Below, piece after piece: positions 22,175 through 31,142 of a stretch of DNA of 39,569 bases. The position numbers and the translations under genes are program-made. Source of the DNA: DAOWGG01 sp965369815 (GTDB lineage: Bacteria; Patescibacteriota; Gracilibacteria; UM-FILTER-43-11); the NCBI GenBank assembly GCA_965369815.1, contig CBDUQS010000006.1, forward strand, positions 1 through 39,569, written 5' to 3'. The notes beneath the pieces were generated by a model. The model ran no database searches. It was not told the origin of the DNA and worked only from the letters and a program-made list of their open reading frames with translations. The first letter of the stretch is position 1, and each line of letters begins with the position of its first letter.

Positions 22175-22203
22175 ATTTTAGCATATTTTAATAAATTTGT
22201 CAA
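22175..22203 (-). promoter_or_regulatory. Promoter of the TraG/VirD4-like gene
   Basis: On the minus strand perfect TTGACA (22198-22203), a 17-bp spacer and TAAAAT (22175-22180), leaving a leader of roughly 65 nt. Confidence 0.8.
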
Positions 22204-22240
22204 TATATCATCCCTCCTTTTTTTAAGCTAAAATCAAACC

Positions 22241-23320
22241 ATGAAAAAAGTGGCAATCGCACATGAGATGCTCACCAAATTAGGAGGTGCTGAAAGGGTT
22301 GTAAAAACCTTGTCCGATTTATACCCAAAAGCACCCATTCACACCCTTTTTCACGATAAAAAGAAAACGAAAGATTGGTTTGGCGATCGAAAGATTAATC
22401 CAAGCTATCTGCAAATACCTTTTTCTCTAGGAGTAAAACCAAAGTTCTTACTATCCAAAATGCCAGGTGCTGTTGAGCAATTCAACTTCCAAAAATACGA
22501 CGTGGTGATTTCAAGTAGTTCCGCTTTTATGCACGGCATTAAAACCGATAAGAACACAAAGCATATTTGCTACTGTCATTCTCCCATGAGATACGCTTGG
22601 GATTACACCCACGAGTACATCAAAAATTATCACCCTTTCATGCAATTTTTGATCGCTCAAAAACTCAATAGAATAAGAAAGTGGGATTACCTAGCAGCCA
22701 ATCGACCTGATGTTTTAATCGCCAATTCAAAGCACGTTCAAGAAAGGATTAAAAAGTACTGGCGACGAGGATGTGAAGTGATTCACCCCCCAGTGGATGT
22801 GAAGCGATTCACCCCACAAAATAACCATGAAGATTATTTTTTAATCGTCTCTGCCCTCACTCCTTTTAAGAAAATTGATCTCGCCATTCACACCTTCAAT
22901 AAGATCAAACGAAAACTGGTGATTATTGGCGACGGTACCCAACGAAAATACCTGGAATCGATCGCAAAAGACAATATCGAATTCCTCGGCTACAAAGACG
23001 ATCGCTCAACCCGTGATTACATTGAAAACTGTCGCGCTTTCATCTTCCCTGGCGAAGAAGACTTTGGCATTACCCCTGTGGAAGCGATGTCCGCTGGCAA
23101 GCCAGTGTTAGCTTATGGAATGGGCGGTGTCTTAGAGAGCGTACAAGCAGGGATCAGTGGTGAATTCTTCTACCACCCAACTCCAAGCTCACTAGAAGAC
23201 GGCCTCGCTCGACTAATCGCTAACGAAAAATCTTACGATTCACAAAAAATACGCTCCATTGCCGAAAGGTTTGATGAATCAATTTTTGAAAGAAAGATGA
23301 AGAAAATAATAAATAACTAA
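22241..23320 (+). CDS. GT4-family glycosyltransferase
   Basis: A 359-residue GT-B glycosyltransferase. The N-terminal domain carries the glycine-rich acceptor loop MLTKLGGAERV and, later, YCHSPMRYAWD. The C-terminal GT4 domain has LIVSALTPFKKIDLAI and the nucleotide-sugar motif EEDFGITPVEAMSAGKPV, the family's E-x7-E. It transfers a sugar from an activated donor, probably a mannosyl- or related transferase in surface glycan assembly; the exact sugar cannot be read. No signal peptide. Divergent from the ATPase gene and followed by a two-way terminator shared with L31. Confidence 0.92.
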   Translation: MKKVAIAHEMLTKLGGAERVVKTLSDLYPKAPIHTLFHDKKKTKDWFGDRKINPSYLQIPFSLGVKPKFLLSKMPGAVEQFNFQKYDVVISSSSAFMHGIKTDKNTKHICYCHSPMRYAWDYTHEYIKNYHPFMQFLIAQKLNRIRKWDYLAANRPDVLIANSKHVQERIKKYWRRGCEVIHPPVDVKRFTPQNNHEDYFLIVSALTPFKKIDLAIHTFNKIKRKLVIIGDGTQRKYLESIAKDNIEFLGYKDDRSTRDYIENCRAFIFPGEEDFGITPVEAMSAGKPVLAYGMGGVLESVQAGISGEFFYHPTPSSLEDGLARLIANEKSYDSQKIRSIAERFDESIFERKMKKIINN

Positions 23321-23350
23321 AAAACCCACTCTCGAATGAGAATGAGTTTT
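23321..23350. terminator. Two-way terminator between glycosyltransferase and L31
   Basis: A 13-bp stem (23321-23333 with 23338-23350, G-T pairs included) around a GAAT loop. On the minus strand it ends in six T for rpmE; on the plus strand it ends in TTTT for the glycosyltransferase gene. Confidence 0.85.
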
Positions 23351-23368
23351 CGAAATTAAAACAAAGAA

Positions 23369-23809
23369 TTATTCTTCAGAAGATTCTTCTTTAGTCTCCT
23401 CTTTAACCTCCTCAGCAACCTCTTCCTTAACTTCTACTTTCAGCTTGTCAGCCTTCTTTTTAGCAGATTCCTTCTTGGCTGCCTCTACTTTAGCTTTTTC
23501 AGCCTCTTTAGCCTCTTCTTTCTCCTGAGCTTTTCGAGTCATCTTATCTTCAACAGATTCTTTTTTGTCCTTTTTAGAATCACGACCTACCTGCTCATCT
23601 TGCATTTTCTTAGCAGCTTCAGCACGAGCGCGGAATTTATCCACACGACCAGCAGTATCGATCAATTTTTGTTTACCAGTGTAAAAAGGATGGCATTGAG
23701 AACAAATTTCAACATCATAATCGTCCATCGTAGAACCGATTTCAAATTTAGCTCCACAAGCGCACTTTACTTTAGTTTTTTGATAAGTTGGATGAATATC
23801 AGTCTTCAT
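23369..23809 (-). CDS. rpmE: Ribosomal protein bL31 with charged C-terminal extension
   Basis: Residues 1-68 are a standard zinc-type L31: MKTDIHPTYQ start, cysteines C16, C18, C36 and C39, and the HPFYTGKQ motif. L31 bridges the ribosomal subunits. Residues ~69-146 form an added Lys/Glu/Ala-rich tail, roughly doubling the usual ~70 residues and probably helical or disordered. The tail has no stop or frame break, so it is a real extension. The zinc (C+) form contrasts with the presence of a Fur-family regulator, but no Zur-type box is visible upstream. Confidence 0.95.
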   Translation of the reverse strand: MKTDIHPTYQKTKVKCACGAKFEIGSTMDDYDVEICSQCHPFYTGKQKLIDTAGRVDKFRARAEAAKKMQDEQVGRDSKKDKKESVEDKMTRKAQEKEEAKEAEKAKVEAAKKESAKKKADKLKVEVKEEVAEEVKEETKEESSEE

Positions 23810-23911
23810 AAGATTTAGTTAACATTTCTAATCGCTCATGTACAGACTTCGTACACAGCTCGAGGATTTTAGCCTATAAATGGTTTCAAAGCAAGGTTTT
23901 TTAAAAAGTCA

Positions 23912-25045
23912 TTACTCTCGAAAGGATTGGAAATGCATATTCATTTTTTTGTGATGAAAACGACTTCCAGGAATAATGAGGCCTAAAAGGAGAATAAGGA
24001 GAAGAATTGAGCTAATAATTAACAGCCAAAACAAAAAGCTTCTTTTGACCATGATTTCGATTTCCTGAGTACGGAATTCCCCCTTATCATCGGTCACTTT
24101 TAAAGCCACAATAAAACGACCTGATTTTTCAAATGAATGATCCACAATCGCCCCTGTTGATTCGAATCCATCTCCGAAATTCCAATTATAATCCACGACT
24201 TCCCCATCAGGATCACGAGATTTTAAAGCATTAAAAGTAATGATCTCTTTAGTACGAACTTTTGCGTCCGAAAGCTGAATAAAGGGTTCAGGGCCATGAT
24301 TGGCGTCATCTGGATCGGCGTTATCTCCAATTCCATCTCCATCACTATCAAGCCACTCATTAGAGTTGTATGGAAAGACATCTATATTATCCCCAGTCCC
24401 ATCTCCATCCGTATCTTTAGATTCATTTGAATCTGTGGGAAATAAATCTTCAATATCAGAAACCCCATCATTATCATCATCTTCATCAGCGTTGTTTCCA
24501 ACACCATCTCCATCAGTATCCTTAGATTCATTGGGATTATTAGGAAAATCATCATCGACGTCAGGAACACCATCATTATCATCATCGGGATCAGACCGAT
24601 CTCCAATGCCATCTCGGTCATTATCAACATCAACATGAACGCTTTTTATAACTTTATTATTAGCTGGGTTATCTCCATCTCCATTCCACGGGACCACACG
24701 AATAGCAATCGGATGCTCACCAATTAAAGAAGATTTCCAGTCAATAAAAACATCATCCGTTCCTTGAGCCAAAATAGAAACAGGCTGATCAGCACCAATG
24801 AAACTACTGGTTTTCTCATTATAAAACTTAACAACCCCTGAAAGATCGAAAAAAGAATGATTATGAACGGTTACATAGATACGAACATTGTCACCTCTCA
24901 AAATATTTGAAGTCATTCTCACATCTCCAGAGGTAATTGAAAGATCTTGAAAATGCTCTTGCGCAAAAACAGGAGTTCCAACAAACAACATCGCTCCAAT
25001 AAAAAGAATCAATAATGAGCTTTTTTTTAGAAAGGGTATTTTCAT
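23912..25045 (-). CDS. Surface-anchored protein with calcium repeats and PKD domain
   Basis: A 377-residue cell-surface protein. A signal peptide (cleavage likely after FAQ, about residue 29) is followed by a CARDB-like beta domain (about 35-135). About six thrombospondin-type-3/DxDxDG calcium-binding repeats follow (about 138-250; DRDGIGD, DNDGVPD, DGDGVGN and similar). A PKD domain (about 262-335; DYNWNFGDG), one membrane helix (about 338-358) and a short basic tail complete it. The order suggests a calcium-stiffened stalk held in the membrane by the C-terminus. A role in adhesion or cell-envelope architecture is inference. It follows gyrA by 30 bp on the same strand. Confidence 0.88.
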   Translation of the reverse strand: MKIPFLKKSSLLILFIGAMLFVGTPVFAQEHFQDLSITSGDVRMTSNILRGDNVRIYVTVHNHSFFDLSGVVKFYNEKTSSFIGADQPVSILAQGTDDVFIDWKSSLIGEHPIAIRVVPWNGDGDNPANNKVIKSVHVDVDNDRDGIGDRSDPDDDNDGVPDVDDDFPNNPNESKDTDGDGVGNNADEDDDNDGVSDIEDLFPTDSNESKDTDGDGTGDNIDVFPYNSNEWLDSDGDGIGDNADPDDANHGPEPFIQLSDAKVRTKEIITFNALKSRDPDGEVVDYNWNFGDGFESTGAIVDHSFEKSGRFIVALKVTDDKGEFRTQEIEIMVKRSFLFWLLIISSILLLILLLGLIIPGSRFHHKKMNMHFQSFRE

Positions 25046-25075
25046 AAAAACAACTACTTTAAGTAGGTTTTTACC

Positions 25076-27682
25076 TTACTTCAAAGGCAATTGCTGTTCG
25101 TCTTCAGCTTTTTCTTCATCCTCAATAATCAAAGAGATTGAAGCAACCTTATCCTTAGCCTTCATCCTCATAATATAAACCCCTTGCGTCGCACGTCCAC
25201 TGGTTGGAATTTCATTAAGAGGAAGGCGAATCATCTGTCCTTCTTTTGAGATAACAATCAAATCACCCGACATTCCATCTTGTAAAATACGAGCGCCAAC
25301 AATCTTTCCGGTACGAGGAGTGAGCGTAGCAGTTTTAACACCCGTTCCACCTCGAGCTTGGAAACGATAATTAGCAACTTTTGTACTTTTACTAAGACCA
25401 TTCTCCATGACAACAAGTAATTTACTCGTCTCTTCATCATTAATTACATCCATCTGAACCACAATATCATCAGCCTTCAGGCGAATACCACGAACCCCCA
25501 TACTATTACGCCCCATTGAACGAACGTCTCCCTGCTTAAAGCGGATACATTTTCCTTCACGAGTCACAATAACCACTTGATCACCTTCTTTGGTTGGCTT
25601 AACCCATTTAAGTAAATCATTATCTCGAAGTTTAATGGCAATCAAGCCAGATTTTCGAACCTTTTTAAAGTCTTCAATCTTTGTCTTCTTAATGGTTCCT
25701 GATGTGGTTGTCATTGTAAGATATTCAGAACCCTCTTGCTTGGAATCATCAAACATAACCGTCGCATTCTCATTGTCGAGCTGAAGTAAATTTACGATTG
25801 CCTGACCACGAGCGGTTCGACTGGCTTGCGGAATTTCATAAACTGGCAAACGGAATACGCGCCCCTTATCCGTAAAGAACAAAAGGTTATTATGTGTACG
25901 AGTATGAATGATCTGAGTAATCTCATCTTCCTCCTTTGTACCCATACCAATCACACCTTTTCCTCCACGACCTTGCGTGCGATAAACCGTTGGAGAAATA
26001 CGTTTTACATACCCCCCTTCAGTTAAAATCACCACCATTGGCTCATCTGGAATCAATGATTTCATATCAAACTGTCCAATCGCGTGAGGAACCACTTCAG
26101 TACGACGATCGTCACCGTATCTTTCAATAATATTGTTAGTTTCATCAGTAATAATATCAAGAACTTTCTTAGGATCACCTAAAATTCCTTCACATTCAGC
26201 AATAAAATCCAATTTAACCTTTAATTCATCTTCGATCTTCTGCCTTTCTAATCCAGCCAAGGTTTGAAGACGCATTTCAAGAATCGCTTTTGCCTGAATC
26301 TCAGTGAGCTTGAATTTTTCCATCAAACCTTCTTTGGCATCCTCTTTAGTTGCTGATTTTTTGATCAACGTAATCACTTCATCGATATTATCCAAAGCAA
26401 TTTTCAGCCCTTCAAGAATATGAGCACGAGCTTTAGCCACCTTCAATTCAAATTCGGTACGACGACGAACCACCTCCTGTCGATGTCCAATAAATTGTTC
26501 AAGAATAACCTTAATGTCTAAAAGACGTGGCTGGATACCATTCACCAAGCCAATCACATTAAAGCCAAAAGAGGTTTGAAGTTGAGTGTGTTTATAAAGA
26601 TGATTAAGAACTTTTTTAGGATAAGCATCCCTCTTAAGCTCAACCACCACACGAACGCCTTTTCGACTGGACTCATCACGAAGATCAGAAATACCAGTAA
26701 TGGTTTTTGCTTGAACCAAATTGGCAATTTTTTCAACCAAAGAAGCCTTATTCACCTGGTAAGGAATTTCAGTAATAATAATCCGGAATTTACCGCTTTT
26801 CATTTCCTCAATTTCAGCGCGACCACGCATTTTTACACTTCCGCGACCCGTTGCATAAGCAGTTCTAATCGCTTCAATGTCATAAACCATTCCAGCAGTT
26901 GGAAAATCAGGCCCTTTAATAAATTGCATTAAATCTTCAATAGTCGCTTCTGGATCTTTAATTAAATGAAGAACCGCTCCCATAACTTCCTTTAAATTAT
27001 GAGGTGGAATATTCGTTGCCATTCCAACCGCAATACCCATTGTTCCATTCAAAAGAAGAGTAGGAACACGACTAGGAAGAACCACTGGCTCTTTTAAACG
27101 TCCATCGTAATTCGGACGAAAATCAACCGTATCTTTTTCAATGTCCGCAAGAATATCATCAGTAATCTTTTGCATCTTCGCCTCGGTATAACGCATCGCC
27201 GCCGCATTGTCTCCATCCATAGAGCCAAAATTTCCTTGTCCAAAAATGAGCGGATAACGCATCTTAAAATCCTGCGCCATATGAACCATTGAATCGTAAA
27301 CCGCACTATCACCATGGGGGTGGTACTTAGCAAGTACGTCTCCGACTACCGCAGCTGATTTTCGAAACTTTCCACCAGAACGCAAACCCAATTCATGCAT
27401 AGAATAAAGAATACGACGATGAACCGGCTTAAGACCATCGCGAACATCGGGAAGCGCACGAGAAACGATAACACTCATCGCGTAATCCAAGTAACTCTCT
27501 TGCATTTCTTGAACAATATCCCGAGCATTCACATTTCCAAACCCAATAGAGTTCATCATCTCACCGTCATCGCCTCCATCGTCACCCCCATCGTCAGCGA
27601 CTACGGTTGGAGGATTGGACTCCTCGGAAGAGTTTTGTTCGTCTTCAAGATTTAATGATTGATTTTCGTTTTCTTCAGCCAC
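25076..27682 (-). CDS. gyrA: DNA gyrase subunit A
   Basis: An 868-residue gyrase A subunit for ATP-driven negative supercoiling with GyrB. The breakage-reunion domain carries KYHPHGDSAVYD, with wild-type-like quinolone positions S126 and D130, and catalytic Y165 in AAMRYTEAKM. The C-terminal beta-pinwheel has the gyrase box QGRGGKGV, which separates it from ParC. The start is GTG at 27682 and adds a ~41-residue acidic tract (DDGGDDGGDDGE) before the conserved region. ATG at 27559 would remove this tract and is a reasonable alternative. The DDGGDDGG segment is itself a small DNA repeat. Confidence 0.97.
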   Translation of the reverse strand: MAEENENQSLNLEDEQNSSEESNPPTVVADDGGDDGGDDGEMMNSIGFGNVNARDIVQEMQESYLDYAMSVIVSRALPDVRDGLKPVHRRILYSMHELGLRSGGKFRKSAAVVGDVLAKYHPHGDSAVYDSMVHMAQDFKMRYPLIFGQGNFGSMDGDNAAAMRYTEAKMQKITDDILADIEKDTVDFRPNYDGRLKEPVVLPSRVPTLLLNGTMGIAVGMATNIPPHNLKEVMGAVLHLIKDPEATIEDLMQFIKGPDFPTAGMVYDIEAIRTAYATGRGSVKMRGRAEIEEMKSGKFRIIITEIPYQVNKASLVEKIANLVQAKTITGISDLRDESSRKGVRVVVELKRDAYPKKVLNHLYKHTQLQTSFGFNVIGLVNGIQPRLLDIKVILEQFIGHRQEVVRRRTEFELKVAKARAHILEGLKIALDNIDEVITLIKKSATKEDAKEGLMEKFKLTEIQAKAILEMRLQTLAGLERQKIEDELKVKLDFIAECEGILGDPKKVLDIITDETNNIIERYGDDRRTEVVPHAIGQFDMKSLIPDEPMVVILTEGGYVKRISPTVYRTQGRGGKGVIGMGTKEEDEITQIIHTRTHNNLLFFTDKGRVFRLPVYEIPQASRTARGQAIVNLLQLDNENATVMFDDSKQEGSEYLTMTTTSGTIKKTKIEDFKKVRKSGLIAIKLRDNDLLKWVKPTKEGDQVVIVTREGKCIRFKQGDVRSMGRNSMGVRGIRLKADDIVVQMDVINDEETSKLLVVMENGLSKSTKVANYRFQARGGTGVKTATLTPRTGKIVGARILQDGMSGDLIVISKEGQMIRLPLNEIPTSGRATQGVYIMRMKAKDKVASISLIIEDEEKAEDEQQLPLK

Positions 27683-27853
27683 AATGAAACAGATTAAAAA
27701 ATGATTAAACTAAGACTCAAAAGCTTCGCAAACAAGGTTGCAGAGCAGAGCTTAGCAGATGAATTCTACCAAAAACCCCATTAATTTCAAAGAGTTTTTA
27801 ACTCAAAAAAACAAAATTGATGTAGACAAAATCGGTTTTAGTCAAGAAAGAAA

Positions 27854-28465
27854 CTAAGCAGCCAAAGCCTCCATGTCATCCAGCTCATCCGAATGAGTTG
27901 GTAGATAGCTAAAAAGCTCCAAAACCGTTCCGCCTATAATTTCTTTTGATCGCTGAGGAATTTTATGCTGAAGAGCCCCGATAAATTTAAGGGTTTGATC
28001 TGAATGCTTTCGAAAAAACTGAACCAAATTTGAAAAATTATTTTGACTCGCATCACTAATAGCATCCTCAATTGTATCAGGAGAACCTGCTTTCCAATGA
28101 CACAAACTCTTTCTGAACTTGATAATTTCTTTTTCATAAGCGAAATCCCCTTCATCACAAACATTGTGAACAAGGCGCTTTATAAAGTAAGCCTGCTGAT
28201 CGATATCCAAGCTTTCAAAAAACATCAATAATTTTTCTTCATCGTAATGATTCAAAAAATAATTAAGAATATCATTTAAATGCTCTTCGTCGATTGACTG
28301 ACACAACGTCTTAAATTCTTCACGATTTTTTTGATTTGATTCTCTTAAAAAATAATTCAAAACATCCCCAAAAACATCATCAATCTCATAATTAAACATC
28401 GCATCCCACACGTCCTCCGTGCTTCGAATGACAATCTCGCTGTAATGTTCATTTTGGTGATCCAT
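27854..28465 (-). CDS. Acidic helical hypothetical protein, 203 aa
   Basis: I do not recognise this protein. It is acidic and almost entirely helical by composition. It contains an internal duplication: DVFGDVLNYFLRESNQ (about 31-46) and EEHLNDILNYFLNHYDEEK (about 60-78) share the pattern D-x-LNYFL. This suggests two or more copies of a helical hairpin repeat. No signal peptide, membrane segment or catalytic motif. The start is ATG in an AT-rich context without Shine-Dalgarno sequence. It lies between gyrA and ung, all on the minus strand with sizeable gaps. Confidence 0.7.
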   Translation of the reverse strand: MDHQNEHYSEIVIRSTEDVWDAMFNYEIDDVFGDVLNYFLRESNQKNREEFKTLCQSIDEEHLNDILNYFLNHYDEEKLLMFFESLDIDQQAYFIKRLVHNVCDEGDFAYEKEIIKFRKSLCHWKAGSPDTIEDAISDASQNNFSNLVQFFRKHSDQTLKFIGALQHKIPQRSKEIIGGTVLELFSYLPTHSDELDDMEALAA

Positions 28466-28534
28466 TTTTCTTTTTAATTAAATCTTATTATTATACCAAA
28501 AAATCACCATTTTTTCAATAGCCCAAGCCAAAAA

Positions 28535-28593
28535 TCACAAAGTGATCCACAATCGGCTCCACGCACAAAGTGCAGCCCCACAATTGGAAACAC
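28535..28593. repeat. Imperfect tandem repeat after ung
   Basis: Two units of 28 and 31 bp. Each has a small palindrome (TCAC-AAA-GTGA at 28535-28545, GCAC-AAA-GTGC at 28563-28573) followed by CCACAAT, C/T, GG and then CAC. The paired end bases of the palindrome changed together (T..A to G..C), which suggests a hairpin is kept. The CACAAT..GG..CAC part loosely resembles the inverted repeats at 33573 and 34085. Confidence 0.55.
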
Positions 28594-29255
28594 TACCAAT
28601 CCACCTCACTCAACCCATGAGATTTTAAGTATTCATTCGTCTGAGAAAAATGTTTACATCCCAAAAATCCACGATGAGCCGAGAGGGGCGATGGATGTGG
28701 TGCTTTTAAAATAAGGTGTTTCGATGAATCGATTAAAACCGATTTACTTTGAGCAAAAGCCCCCCATAGCAAAAAGACCATATGCTCCTTTTTATCAGAA
28801 ATAGTTTGAATCACCGCATCGGTAAACTCCTCCCAACCTTTCTTTTGATGAGAGCCAGCATTGTGAGCCACTACCGTAAGGGTCGCATTCAAAAGTAAAA
28901 CCCCCTGCATTGCCCAATGCTCTAAATTTCCATGATCGGGAATAGGCTTTCCGAGATCCGCGTGAATCTCTTTATAAATATTCAACAAAGAAGGAGGGGT
29001 TGGAATACCTTGGTTAACTGAAAAACAAAGACCATGTGCTTGATTCGGACCATGATAAGGATCTTGCCCCAAAACAACGACCTCTCCTTTGTCAAAAGGA
29101 CATAAATCGAATGCCTTAAAAATGTCTTTTGGGGGCGGAAAAACCCTCTTCGTCTGATACTCCTGCTTAACAAAATTAGTAAGCCCTTCAAAATAAGGTT
29201 TATCAAACTCCTCCTGCAAAACCGCTTTCCATGATGAGTCAATTTGAACATCCAT
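28593..29255 (-). CDS. ung: Uracil-DNA glycosylase, family 1
   Basis: A 220-residue Ung removing uracil from DNA. The catalytic water-activating loop is GQDPYHG; PPSLLNIYKEI is the minor-groove/Pro loop, LLLNATLTV the uracil-recognition strand, and HPSPLSAHRG the Leu intercalation loop with the catalytic His. All are standard. ATG 29255 is preferred; a TTG at 29273 would add six residues. Expected length, cytoplasmic, divergent from the ArsP-type permease gene. Confidence 0.97.
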   Translation of the reverse strand: MDVQIDSSWKAVLQEEFDKPYFEGLTNFVKQEYQTKRVFPPPKDIFKAFDLCPFDKGEVVVLGQDPYHGPNQAHGLCFSVNQGIPTPPSLLNIYKEIHADLGKPIPDHGNLEHWAMQGVLLLNATLTVVAHNAGSHQKKGWEEFTDAVIQTISDKKEHMVFLLWGAFAQSKSVLIDSSKHLILKAPHPSPLSAHRGFLGCKHFSQTNEYLKSHGLSEVDW

Positions 29256-29316
29256 GAACTTAATATATCGCAATCTATTTGTTTTATAAACGAATATAAA
29301 TTAATGTTTAACTATT

Positions 29317-30261
29317 ATGATTCAAACCTTTGCTAACTACATCACATTCTCTTTATTAAAACTAAACGCCGAAAGCTCGTTGGGCAGTGCAGTGAATTTT
29401 TTTATTTACGACGTCATTAAAATTCTGTTTCTGATTTTTGCAGTTGTAACCTTTATTAATTTTGTAAGAACTTTCTTTGAGCCAAAGCAAATCAAAGAAT
29501 CCGTTGGAAAGTTAAAATGGGGACTTGGAAACATAGTGGCCGCCTTTTTTGGGGCAATAACTCCTTTCTGCTCCTGTTCTTCAGTCCCCTTATTTATCGG
29601 CTTTATAGAAGCCCGAATCAGCACAGGGATTGCCTTCTCTTTCCTCATCACTTCCCCACTAGTCAATGAAGTAGCTTTTGTTATTATGGGAAGTTTATTC
29701 GGCTGGAAATTAGCTTTTTTATACGCACTATCAGGAATAGCATTGGGGATCATCGGTGGATTGATCATCGGCGCATTAAAAATGGATAAAGAAATTATCT
29801 TAGAAGACAAAGGAGAAAGGGGAGATAATGAGTATATGCCAAAAACCTTCCGTGGAAAAATGAAATTCGCTCTAAAAATCGGGTTAAGCACCTTCAAAAA
29901 ACTACTACCCTATGTAATAGGAGGTGTGGGATTAGGCGCTGTAATTCATGGATACGTACCCGAAGAATTTTTCTTAAATACAATTGGAAAGTACGAAATT
30001 TTAGCCGTACCCGTAGCGACATTAGTTGGTATTCCAATTTATGCCGGATGTTCAACTGTCGTACCCCTCATTTTTTCCATCACAGCCAACGGAGTTCCAC
30101 TGGGAACATCATTAGCATTCATGATGGCAATTGCAGGACTATCACTACCAGAAGCCGTCATTCTAAAAAGAGTAATGACAATCAAGCTGCTATCCATTTT
30201 CTTCGGGCTCGTTACTGTAGGAATCATAATTATCGGATATTTATTCAATGCTTTAAGCTAA
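29317..30261 (+). CDS. Permease of the ArsP_1/DUF318 (YraQ-like) family
   Basis: A 314-residue membrane protein with about eight helices in two repeats. The family motif TPFCSCSSVPLFIGF follows the second/third helix, and the second half has the matching GIPIYAGCSTVVPLIF. Members export organoarsenicals (ArsP) or have unknown substrates. The three Cys of the motif are present in the first repeat. There is no ArsR or other ars gene nearby, so the substrate stays open. The start is ATG after an AT-rich leader. Confidence 0.85.
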   Translation: MIQTFANYITFSLLKLNAESSLGSAVNFFIYDVIKILFLIFAVVTFINFVRTFFEPKQIKESVGKLKWGLGNIVAAFFGAITPFCSCSSVPLFIGFIEARISTGIAFSFLITSPLVNEVAFVIMGSLFGWKLAFLYALSGIALGIIGGLIIGALKMDKEIILEDKGERGDNEYMPKTFRGKMKFALKIGLSTFKKLLPYVIGGVGLGAVIHGYVPEEFFLNTIGKYEILAVPVATLVGIPIYAGCSTVVPLIFSITANGVPLGTSLAFMMAIAGLSLPEAVILKRVMTIKLLSIFFGLVTVGIIIIGYLFNALS

Positions 30262-30266
30262 AAAAA

Positions 30267-30286
30267 ATCCCTAACGAATTAGAGAT
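30267..30286 (-). terminator. Terminator between permease and tRNA-Ser
   Basis: An 8-bp stem with one mismatch, ATCCCTAA/TTAGAGAT, around CGAA. On the minus strand it is followed by a run of T, which would end the tRNA-Ser transcript; on the plus strand it follows the permease stop by 5 bp. Confidence 0.6.
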
Positions 30287-30304
30287 ATTTTAGTATAACC
30301 ATCT

Positions 30305-30335
30305 GGCGTAGCCAGTCGTAGCTCACAGAGCGAAA
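30305..30335 (-). repeat. tRNA trailer repeat, copy next to tRNA-Ser
   Basis: Read on the minus strand, this lies three bases after the encoded CCA of tRNA-Ser and matches 26 of 31 bases of the element after tRNA-Glu (519-549). Hairpins GCTC-TGT-GAGC and CTGGC-TAC-GCCAG are kept; the second stem shows a compensatory T-A to C-G change. Confidence 0.7.
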
Positions 30336-30338
30336 ACT

Positions 30339-30425
30339 GGCGGAGAGTGAGGGATTCGAACCCTCGGGACCTTGCGGACCAACAGTTTTCAAGACTGTCG
30401 CAATCGACCACTCTGCCAACTCTCC
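30339..30425 (-). tRNA. tRNA-Ser (TGA anticodon)
   Basis: A class II tRNA of 87 nt including encoded CCA. Acceptor stem GGAGAGT/ACTCTCC, discriminator G, anticodon loop CTTGAAA (anticodon TGA, decoding TCA-type serine codons), a long variable arm (GGTCCGCAAGGTCC region) and T loop TTCGAAT. Confidence 0.95.
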
Positions 30426-30527
30426 GAAGGAAAGTTTATTCAAAGCGGAAACAAAATGCAAGTGCAGTTAGTGTGTTTGACAAAATCCACAGAGAAAAGT
30501 AACGTGAAAGCCTGTAACTTCATCGAA

Positions 30528-31142
30528 ATGAAAAAGTTAATCATTACCATCGGAATCCTCGGGCTATTAACTGGCTGTTCCAATGAAATCGAAGCCATCA
30601 ACAATAATCTGGATGAAAAAGTAATGGCCTCAGCGACACAGGAAATCAAAAAGCCAACCTGCCCAACCTCATTAAGTGGTGTAATTTATGTCGATCATAA
30701 GATTGAACAAAGCATTGAAAGAGATCGATTAAAATTTGAGACAAGCGGTACCGTTCCTTTTTCAATGAGGTTGAATGAAATTAGTGGTAAGACTGATCTA
30801 AAAAATCGTTTGACTGGAAAGTTTTCAGACTGTGATGTAATGGCCGATAGAAATGTTGCCGTTCAAATCAGTGGGATATGTGAAGAAAACGTTTTAAAAA
30901 TGACCATCACTGAAAAATATCAAAGCAGCTCAGCAAAAATTTGCGAAGAACAAATGCTTCTTTCTGAAGTTCCAATCGTTCATGAAGTGGATTTATCTAT
31001 TGAGGAAGGCTATGAATTTAAACAGCCTTACGAAGGGGAAATTGGCACAGGGAGTTACCAATGGAGGCTTTCACTAAAGCCTCTTGAAGAAACCAAAGCT
31101 CCAACAGGAATGATGGTAGTACCCGCAGACGAAAGTCAATAA
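30528..31142 (+). CDS. Putative lipoprotein, 204 aa
   Basis: Starts MKKLIITIGILGLLTGCSNE: a short basic tip, a hydrophobic core and a lipobox LLTGC, so Cys17 should be lipidated and the protein anchored outside the membrane. The mature part has four further Cys (in KPTCPTS, FSDCDV, GICEEN and AKICEE) that could form two disulfides. The rest is beta-rich with no family I recognise. The frame is open upstream to 30372, overlapping the tRNA, but only ATG 30528 gives a sensible export signal. TTGACA at 30477-30482 lies about 45 bp upstream, without a good -10. Confidence 0.8.
   Translation: MKKLIITIGILGLLTGCSNEIEAINNNLDEKVMASATQEIKKPTCPTSLSGVIYVDHKIEQSIERDRLKFETSGTVPFSMRLNEISGKTDLKNRLTGKFSDCDVMADRNVAVQISGICEENVLKMTITEKYQSSSAKICEEQMLLSEVPIVHEVDLSIEEGYEFKQPYEGEIGTGSYQWRLSLKPLEETKAPTGMMVVPADESQ

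Noticed and set aside
24300..24638. 112-codon plus-strand Ser/Pro-rich frame
   Set aside because: It is antisense to the calcium-repeat region; its low complexity only reflects the DxDxDG repeats.
29406..29897. 163-codon minus-strand frame inside the ArsP-type permease gene
   Set aside because: Antisense shadow of a confident membrane protein; no recognisable domain.
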